Shown: positions 54,032-64,000 of the stretch, piece after piece
How the letters are laid out: each line of letters starts with the position of its first letter
How positions within the stretch are numbered: the first letter of the stretch is position 1
From: JAHEJJ01 sp965212205
GTDB taxonomy: Bacteria > Bacteroidota > Bacteroidia > Flavobacteriales > Flavobacteriaceae
Direction of reading: 5' to 3'
Length of the DNA stretch: 64,000 nt
Assembly (NCBI GenBank): GCA_965212205.1
Contig: CBDBUX010000011.1
Location: forward strand, 1-64,000
Program-made: the position numbers and the translations under genes
Notes under the pieces: generated by a model
Told to the model about the DNA's origin: nothing
What the model saw: the letters and a program-made list of their open reading frames with translations, nothing else
The model's database searches: none

Positions 54032-56485
54032 CTAATGAATAGAATAAACGATCAGGGAATTGTCCTGGTCTTTGGTTACCAGTTCTATATTACCATCGTT
54101 GTCCATGTCTGCGAGATCGATATTTGAGTTCCCAAATACAGGAAAGTTAGATATAGGTTCATTGCGACTGTCCAATAGATAGACCTGGCCGCTCTGAATG
54201 TCGGTAGTACTCACATATATTTTATCATAAACATAAAATATCCTGGGTGGCAGGTAAACCCCCAATTCAAGATCCCGGTTTTTGCCTTTTATTGTGATGG
54301 TATTTTCGTTAAGGGTAACCAGGGTTTTTGCCGTGGCGTATAATCCATGGTCTTCATTCATATTTAGTGGCGATCTATCGGCTTTGCCTTTTGTGTCAAC
54401 ACTAAATAAGACTCCTCCCCGGTCGGTGAATACAAATTTATTACGATAGAGATAAACACTATTAGAGGAAAATTGAAATTCTTCAGCAACAGATACTCGT
54501 TCTTTACCCACCCTGTTGAGAATCTTTAAACGACCATTCTCCAGTTTAAAAACAAGATAATCGCGATTCCCGATTCGGATATGCTTTGGCGCCTCGAGTA
54601 TGGGGGCTTCCGCATCGGTATAGGTAAACCCGGTAACAACATTACCTCTGGAATTATACATGTTTACCTTATTTCCCTGAGTTACTACAAACCTGTAATT
54701 CCTGTTGTTTTCATAATCGAATACTGCCAGCGGATTGAGATTTCCACCAGGATAAGTTTTCACAAAAGGAGCTACTTCTTTCCCATTTCGATCCAGGACA
54801 ATGAATTGGTCTGCAGTAGTGAAAGCCAATTGCAACCGACCATTTTTATACAGATCAACCTGGCTGACTTGTCCCTGGATCCTGCTTTGCAACTGCTTCT
54901 TCCATAGTACTTTACCTTCTGTGGAAATCAGGTATAGATTGTGATCGGTATCCTGAACAACAATCTCTTTTTTCCCGGTACGATGATTTATTACAAATTG
55001 GGGGTCGGAGGCAATTTCGTTATCAAGCACAACGGTGAACAAAGGAGCGGTAGTTCCCGATTTTTTCTCAATTCCCAGCGTGTTCACCGATAAATGGGTA
55101 TGATAAAAATCCTTATCGGCCACAAGTTGTGCTGTATAACCATATTTATTGGTTTTGCTCTTGCCGATTATACCGAGGATTTCGTTTGAAAGAAAAGAGG
55201 AAGCGGCAATTTTTATTCCCCTGGCATTTGCCACAAAGAGCATATTGGCCTCCGCGGTTAATCCTTTCTCCACACTTCGAAACAGAGGGCCGGAATTAAA
55301 TAAAGTACTGCTGTTATAATTCCCAATAATATTTTCGAGCAAAGTCTCCTTTTCTGAAAATAGATACCTGTTATCTATAATCGTATAAAAATTGGCTTTA
55401 AAACTTTCAATAAGCGGGGAGAAAGACTTAACTATAAAATCATTTTTTGAAAGTTTTACAATATCGTAACCCTGATAAATCTTTCCTTGAATTGCAATGT
55501 CGTCGAGGAATTTCTGTACGGATTCCGAATCGAATGTACTCAGTAATATTGCTTTTGCATTGTTCTGATAAATAATCCCGAATTCTTCTATTGACTGCAG
55601 GTCTGTATTCACCGAATACGGACTGTTGAAAAACGAATTCTGGTTCCTTGCAAAAACCTCAAAATCATCGAAAGTATAGGAAAGGATAGCGTCGGCTGAT
55701 GCTGAGGCAATATTAGGGGTTATATTTCTTACAGGGCGGGTGCCATGAAAGAGATTTAGGAAGTTTGTTGCGCTATCCTGCACCCTGGTGAGTCCGTTTA
55801 AATATATATAGTGCTGGGAACTATTGAGATCAAAAGTTAGCCAGTCGGTCTGTATTTTAGGCGTGGATGTTTCAGACGAACTCAGAATATCAGGGAGGAG
55901 TTGGGATGATTTCCTTGTATTGATAAAAAATGAAGCCGACTTATCTGTAGAAGCGGTTTTATATAATTCATCGAGGGTAGACTCCCTGCCGTTGGGTAGA
56001 TCATTATTTTTGAATCGATCTATAAGATTTTTGGAGGTGCTGAATAGTTTAATGCCGTTTAAGGTCAGGGTATGGAATTGATCATTTTCTGATGTGGAAG
56101 AAGGTGTCGGTTTTTTGACACTTATTATACTGTCGCCTGTAATACTGTCTGGTTGTATGGCATGAGTGATGAATACAATATGTGTAGAATCGTCTTCGAA
56201 CAAGGCAACAAGTGCGGTGGTATCCGATTCCACTTTGCTTAGCATGCCAAAGGCCTGACTAAGCTTTTCAATCGATTTTTCTTTAGCAATTTCGCCGAGA
56301 AACTGGTTGTTTTTCAGCTCACTCAGAAAGGTGTTCAGGTTGTTTATTTTTATGACCAACGAAGCATCGTCAGGAACATAGGCCAGTAATGGATACTCCG
56401 TAGATTTTGAAGGACTGCAGGCAAAGATGAAAAGAATCAGGAGCGTCGAAAGTAATCTTTGAGGCATTAAATAGAATTTGCTCAA
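54032..56485 (-). CDS. Large lipoprotein with DUF3352-like N-terminus and propeller-like C-terminus
   Basis: An 817-residue lipoprotein with signal ending LLILFIFAC (Cys 23). The N-terminal 450 residues have the look of DUF3352 (YVPDDASLVIKINNL opening, alternating strands and helices). The C-terminal 330 residues contain repeated strands such as EGKVLWKKQLQ, NRDYLVFKLENGRLKIL and NISNFPVFGNSNIDLADMDNDGN, pointing to an eight-stranded beta-propeller. Function unknown. It precedes rnhB by 55 bases on the same strand. Confidence 0.65.
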   Translation of the reverse strand: MSKFYLMPQRLLSTLLILFIFACSPSKSTEYPLLAYVPDDASLVIKINNLNTFLSELKNNQFLGEIAKEKSIEKLSQAFGMLSKVESDTTALVALFEDDSTHIVFITHAIQPDSITGDSIISVKKPTPSSTSENDQFHTLTLNGIKLFSTSKNLIDRFKNNDLPNGRESTLDELYKTASTDKSASFFINTRKSSQLLPDILSSSETSTPKIQTDWLTFDLNSSQHYIYLNGLTRVQDSATNFLNLFHGTRPVRNITPNIASASADAILSYTFDDFEVFARNQNSFFNSPYSVNTDLQSIEEFGIIYQNNAKAILLSTFDSESVQKFLDDIAIQGKIYQGYDIVKLSKNDFIVKSFSPLIESFKANFYTIIDNRYLFSEKETLLENIIGNYNSSTLFNSGPLFRSVEKGLTAEANMLFVANARGIKIAASSFLSNEILGIIGKSKTNKYGYTAQLVADKDFYHTHLSVNTLGIEKKSGTTAPLFTVVLDNEIASDPQFVINHRTGKKEIVVQDTDHNLYLISTEGKVLWKKQLQSRIQGQVSQVDLYKNGRLQLAFTTADQFIVLDRNGKEVAPFVKTYPGGNLNPLAVFDYENNRNYRFVVTQGNKVNMYNSRGNVVTGFTYTDAEAPILEAPKHIRIGNRDYLVFKLENGRLKILNRVGKERVSVAEEFQFSSNSVYLYRNKFVFTDRGGVLFSVDTKGKADRSPLNMNEDHGLYATAKTLVTLNENTITIKGKNRDLELGVYLPPRIFYVYDKIYVSTTDIQSGQVYLLDSRNEPISNFPVFGNSNIDLADMDNDGNIELVTKDQDNSLIVYSIH

Positions 56486-56540
56486 ATTTATACAATAATG
56501 AATTTATACCGACAAGGTATCCATCATTAAATACCAGGGT

Positions 56541-57155
56541 TCAAAAATCGAATTCCAACTGCTCAGGGAGTAATCGAAAACTTCTTCTGTGATAGGGTGT
56601 AATGCCATGTTCCCTTATAGCTTCCCGGTGTTCTGCCGTGGGGTAGCCTTTATTCTTTCTCCAATTATATACTGGAAACTCATCATGAATTTTTTCCATA
56701 TACGTGTCCCGGCAGGTCTTGGCAAGAACGGAGGCCGCAGCGATATTTTGAAACTTGCTGTCGCCTTTAACGATACACTCGAAAGGGACCTCATTAAAAG
56801 CCTTAAACCGATTGCCGTCCACGATGATGAATTCAGGTGAAACGCGCAGGTCTTTCAAGGCCCGATGCATGGCCATGATAGATGCGTTAAGTATATTGTA
56901 CTGATCTATTAATCCCGGTTCCACATGACTGATTGCATAACTTACGGCAGTAGATTCGATGATCTCTTTTAGCTCGGTTCGAAGGGTGCTACTCAGTAGT
57001 TTAGAATCATTAAGATCTTTACAATCGAAGTCAGGTGGCAGTATAACCGCAGCTGCCGTTACTGGCCCGGCCAGACATCCACGCCCTGCCTCATCGGTTC
57101 CTGCTTCCACCAATCCGCTAAAAGATATGCTGAGCAATTGATTTGATTTTGTCAC
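56541..57155 (-). CDS. rnhB: Ribonuclease HII
   Basis: RNase HII removes ribonucleotides from DNA-RNA hybrids. 204 residues, normal length. Catalytic acidic residues: Asp 21 and Glu 22 in GTDEAGRG, Asp 113 in VDGNRF, and Asp in the block ASVLAKTCRDTYM. It lies upstream of the large lipoprotein gene on the same strand and diverges from the porin gene. Confidence 0.96.
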   Translation of the reverse strand: MTKSNQLLSISFSGLVEAGTDEAGRGCLAGPVTAAAVILPPDFDCKDLNDSKLLSSTLRTELKEIIESTAVSYAISHVEPGLIDQYNILNASIMAMHRALKDLRVSPEFIIVDGNRFKAFNEVPFECIVKGDSKFQNIAAASVLAKTCRDTYMEKIHDEFPVYNWRKNKGYPTAEHREAIREHGITPYHRRSFRLLPEQLEFDF

Positions 57156-57265
57156 TAAGATAGCCCTTAGCTACGAAATAGATTTTTAGAGATATCCTGA
57201 GGTAATGTAAACTGGCTTTGGAAAATCAGCTGGAAACTTTCACATTAAGTTAGGAACAAAAAAAT

Positions 57266-57273
57266 TAACTTTG
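57266..57273 (+). promoter_or_regulatory. Possible -7 box for the putative porin gene
   Basis: TAACTTTG matches the TAnnTTTG consensus, 18 bases before the ATG at 57292. No clear TTG at -33. Confidence 0.4.
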
Positions 57274-57291
57274 CCACAGTAAGAGGTTACT

Positions 57292-59274
57292 ATGAAATAT
57301 TTATTCCTGCTGCTCTTCTGCTTTTTGACAGTTTCAACATATGGGCAGGAAGACTCGATTCCACCAAGGCCTGAGAAAGATAGCTCCCTTTTCAAGGTTA
57401 AAAGGGGTAAAAAATTAGAATCGGGTGGGGCGAAAGATTCTATTTCAATTAAAGACTACCGACTAATTTCTCATAGTAGGGATACCACCGCGCTCGATAC
57501 TGCTCTGACAGTGACCAAAGAATACAAGCACAATTATCTCAGGCGCGATGATTTTGAGCTCATGCCCTTTTCCAATATAGGCAGGCCCTATAATTCTTTG
57601 GGAGTAGACTTTGAGAGGGTTCATCTCTATCCCTTACTCGGAGCCACCGCAAAACACTTTAATTACTTCGAGGTGGAGGACATCAAATACTATAATGTAG
57701 CAACGCCGATGACCGAGCTCTTTTTTAAGACCATCCTGGAACAGGGTCAGATACTCGATGCATCGCTTGCTGTCAATACTTCCAAAAGATTAAATTTCTC
57801 ATTGGCTTATAAGGGATTCCGATCGTTGGGAAAATATCAGTTCGACCAGGTAGAATCTGGTAATTTCAGATCTACCCTGAACTATATCACCCGCGATGGT
57901 CGTTATCGTTTGCGCGCTCATATCGCAAATCAGCAGATAGAATCTGAAGAGAATGGTGGAATTTCTCAAAAGGAATTGCAGTTCGAGGATGGTAATCCTG
58001 ATTTCAGCGATCGTTCGAGGTTGGATGTATTTTTAACCGATGCAGCGAACAAGATCGATGGGAAGCGATATTATTTAGATCATCAGTTCCGATTATTCGG
58101 AACACAGAGGGATAGTGTTCCACCGCCTCGTACAGCATTATCCCTTGGGCATCAATTTAATTACGAGTCTAAGTTTTATCAGTTTCAACAGGAAGCGCAG
58201 AACGATTATTTCGGCGACGCCATCTTAGAACCGATTGATGACAAGGCGGTTTTGAAGAAAATGTTCAATCAGATAAGCACTGCATTTTCCAATAATACAC
58301 TTGGGCGGCTTACCGGATACGTTAATCTATATAACTATAATTATTATTTCAACAGCATATTAATTACGCCTGAACAGACCATACCCAATCAACTAAAGGG
58401 AGAGGAAATCAGTGTAGGGGGGCAGTATGAAAAGGAGATCGGCAATTTTTCATTAAGTGGAGATATCACCTATACTATTGTTGGCGAGCTTACCGATAAT
58501 TTAATAAGAGCCAGGGCGCGCTATAGATTGGGCGAGAAACATGCGGTAAGTGCGGGCTTACATCTTTCTTCCCGACTTCCGGATTTTAATTTTCTTTTAT
58601 ATCAGTCGGAATATGAAAATTTTAACTGGTATAATTTTGAGAATTTTCAAAAAGAAGGAGTTTACAGTCTTCAGTTTAATCTTGAATCTCAGGTTTGGGG
58701 CGATCTTTCTGCCAAATATGCTACTTTGGACAATTATACCTATTTCAGGTCGGAGGCCAGTCAGGAAGAAATTGATGCTGGCCAGGAGAACGCCTTTGTG
58801 AGACCATTTCAAGAGGGGAGTAGTGTAGATCATTTAAAGATCAAATACCAGAAAGAGCTTAAATGGAGAAAATGGGCGCTGCATAACACATTGATGTATC
58901 AAACGGTAACTCAGAATAGTGAAGTGTTGAATGTTCCAGCTTTTGTTACACGAAATACGCTTTACTATTCCGACAAGATTTTTAAAAAGGCAATGTTTAT
59001 TCAGACGGGGATAACCTTTAAGTACTTTACGGAGTACAATATGAATGCCTACAGTCCGCTTCTATCCGAATTTTATGTTCAGAATAATGAGAAACTAGGG
59101 GGGTATCCTATGTTCGATGCCTTCATCAATGCGAAGGTCCGAACCATGAGAATATACTTCAAGGCGGAGCACTTCAATTCTGCCTGGACCGGATTTAATT
59201 TCTATGCAGCACCAAATTACCCTTATCGCGATTTTGTGATCCGTTTTGGACTGGTGTGGAATTTCTTTTCATAA
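57292..59274 (+). CDS. Putative outer-membrane porin (PF14121-like)
   Basis: A 660-residue outer-membrane protein. Signal peptide to about residue 19 (TVSTYGQ), a Lys/Asp/Pro-rich linker, then many amphipathic beta strands. The family-typical opening RPYNSLGVDFERVHLYPLLG is at about residue 100. The final strand ends in an aromatic residue (WNFFS). The family is widespread in Bacteroidota, with unknown transported solutes. It stands alone upstream of the rRNA operon. Confidence 0.85.
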   Translation: MKYLFLLLFCFLTVSTYGQEDSIPPRPEKDSSLFKVKRGKKLESGGAKDSISIKDYRLISHSRDTTALDTALTVTKEYKHNYLRRDDFELMPFSNIGRPYNSLGVDFERVHLYPLLGATAKHFNYFEVEDIKYYNVATPMTELFFKTILEQGQILDASLAVNTSKRLNFSLAYKGFRSLGKYQFDQVESGNFRSTLNYITRDGRYRLRAHIANQQIESEENGGISQKELQFEDGNPDFSDRSRLDVFLTDAANKIDGKRYYLDHQFRLFGTQRDSVPPPRTALSLGHQFNYESKFYQFQQEAQNDYFGDAILEPIDDKAVLKKMFNQISTAFSNNTLGRLTGYVNLYNYNYYFNSILITPEQTIPNQLKGEEISVGGQYEKEIGNFSLSGDITYTIVGELTDNLIRARARYRLGEKHAVSAGLHLSSRLPDFNFLLYQSEYENFNWYNFENFQKEGVYSLQFNLESQVWGDLSAKYATLDNYTYFRSEASQEEIDAGQENAFVRPFQEGSSVDHLKIKYQKELKWRKWALHNTLMYQTVTQNSEVLNVPAFVTRNTLYYSDKIFKKAMFIQTGITFKYFTEYNMNAYSPLLSEFYVQNNEKLGGYPMFDAFINAKVRTMRIYFKAEHFNSAWTGFNFYAAPNYPYRDFVIRFGLVWNFFS

Positions 59275-59359
59275 TTCTCATTATCAGAATATTAGGCATT
59301 AATTCTGATTAAGAATTATTCACAAAATAAAGATTCGTGAATTTTTTTTCAAAACAGTG

Positions 59360-59390
59360 TTGTCCATGCAAAAAATACGCTCTATATTTG
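59360..59390 (+). promoter_or_regulatory. rRNA operon promoter
   Basis: TTG at 59360-59362, a 20-base gap, then TATATTTG at 59383-59390, the textbook Bacteroidota -33/-7 pair, about 300 bases before the 16S gene. The arrangement matches the tRNA-fMet promoter at 18892-18922. Confidence 0.85.
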
Positions 59391-59689
59391 CAGCCGCTTT
59401 GGGGGATACCTGGGGTGTAAAGAGGTGATTTGAGGGGTTTATAATTAATGGATTCCGGTGACAATCACAAGTTCATTGAAATGATGTGACAGATAGCGTA
59501 AGCTTTAGTAATGATGGGGTTATTAATAATTCTGTTGTTGTTAAGGTGTACAAAAAAAATCATTAAGAATCAATTCTTTTAATTCAGGTGATCAAAGAGG
59601 CAGGATAGAGCTTCGGGTTGATTTTTGTTTTTTCTATTTTATTAGGGGAGAGACAAAGTAGGTGCAATAGTTAGATATTGACAATTCAA
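59391..59689 (+). other. rRNA operon leader
   Basis: A transcribed AT-rich leader of about 300 bases between promoter and 16S rRNA. A block TTCATTGAAATGATGTGACAG near 59472 echoes TTCATTGACATATTG before the 23S gene, as expected for processing stems or antitermination signals. No gene is seen here. Confidence 0.65.
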
Positions 59690-61215
<1,526 letters not shown>

Positions 61216-61439
61216 TAGAGAACTTTGCATTGCTTTGGTACTTTCTTAAGTAATGATAGGGGAAGTAAAAGAGGTTAGCCCATTAAGGGGTTTTGTTTTG
61301 TCTCTGGTCCCTGAATTAGAAGTAATTGGATTTAAGAAGGGTGATTTTTTTTAAGTTATCTGTCACTTTATTATAATATAAGTAAGCAGTAGTCCGGTCG
61401 CAGTGCAGGCTGAGTACTGGTCACTGCAGACTGTAACGA

Positions 61440-61513
61440 AGTCTCATAGCTCAGCTGGTTAGAGCGCTACACTGATAATGTAGAGGTCGGCAGTTCGAGT
61501 CTGCCTGAGACTA
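61440..61513 (+). tRNA. tRNA-Ile (anticodon GAT)
   Basis: A complete cloverleaf in the 16S-23S spacer. The acceptor strands AGTCTCA and TGAGACT pair; the anticodon loop holds GAT (CTGATAA); T arm GGCAG-TTCGAGT-CTGCC. Discriminator A at 61513. A partial copy of its 3' end lies at 61560-61575. Confidence 0.95.
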
Positions 61514-61546
61514 CGAAGTAGGGGAAGGTCAGGCGAGAAGTTTATG

Positions 61547-61575
61547 CGCCTAAGGCGTAAGTCTGCCTGAGACTA
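61547..61575 (+). pseudogene. tRNA-Ile 3' fragment next to a palindrome
   Basis: CGCCTAAGGCG (61547-61557, a palindrome with one central base) is followed by AGTCTGCCTGAGACTA (61560-61575), an exact copy of the last 16 bases of tRNA-Ile. The palindrome core is the same as in the tRNA-fMet fragments. The rest of the tRNA is missing. Confidence 0.8.
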
Positions 61576-61728
61576 GGGGGGTAGGATTGTTAATTATTGA
61601 TTATTAATTAGTAATTCTATACGTTCATTTAAAGAAGAAGGAAATTTTAGAAGTTGAGTGGTTATCACCAAAAGCGGTAGGCACGTTATACTGTTAACTG
61701 ATAACTGATAACTGCCAACTGTGATCAA

Positions 61729-64000
<2,272 letters not shown>

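Overview
The window is chromosomal DNA from a member of the Flavobacteriaceae (Bacteroidota). This rests on the flavobacterial-type 16S and 23S rRNA genes, the promoter shape (TTG, about 20 bases, then TAnnTTTG), the many Bacteroidota lipoproteins and porins, and families typical of the group (GSCFA, DUF5522, TapB, putative porin, DUF6090-like, CPXCG). It reads as core genome. I see no prophage, insertion sequence, integron or CRISPR array.

Layout. 1-4.9 kb: a plus-strand tripartite RND efflux operon (adaptor end, frameshifted permease, TolC), then a CPXCG gene broken by a short palindrome. 5.5-11.3 kb: a second, complete RND operon on the minus strand. 11.4-18 kb: bestrophin, a membrane class III cyclase, a GH16 beta-glucanase lipoprotein, a CPBP protease, a DUF819 carrier and a cupin lipoprotein. 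18.1-18.9 kb: a tRNA-fMet locus with one intact copy, two broken tandem copies, a detached 3' fragment and a GIY-YIG nuclease gene in between. 19-23.3 kb: an AgcS amino-acid carrier and the GTPase genes era and der, both with many apparent one-base insertions. 23.4-26.6 kb: the M23/MerR/LemA/TPM/TPM operon. 26.7-39 kb: alaS, GSCFA, a gluzincin peptidase, aromatic amino-acid hydroxylase, DUF4136, DUF5522, a D-cysteine desulfhydrase-like enzyme, a LysM glucosaminidase, hemL and a Spy-like protein. 39.6-41.1 kb: two paralogous secreted acidic repeat proteins that I do not recognise. 41-57 kb: an SLC13 carrier, lysS, lipB, rnhB and a run of secreted proteins. 57.3-59.3 kb: a putative porin. 59.3 kb to the end: an rRNA operon (16S, tRNA-Ile, tRNA-Ala, partial 23S).

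Most genes serve the envelope (efflux, porin, OmpA, murein hydrolases, lipoproteins) or translation (era, der, alaS, lysS, tRNAs, rRNAs).

Two themes run across the window. First, short perfect or near-perfect palindromes recur. They lie in a gene (CPXCG), in tRNA-fMet copies, beside a tRNA-Ile fragment, in a 23S helix and between genes. In two places the palindrome abuts a duplicated tRNA 3' part, and at the fMet locus a GIY-YIG gene lies among the pieces. This is the best candidate for an undescribed system. Second, 14 apparent one-base insertions, mostly in homopolymer runs, break five otherwise well-conserved genes. They are probably sequence or assembly errors, not real pseudogenes.
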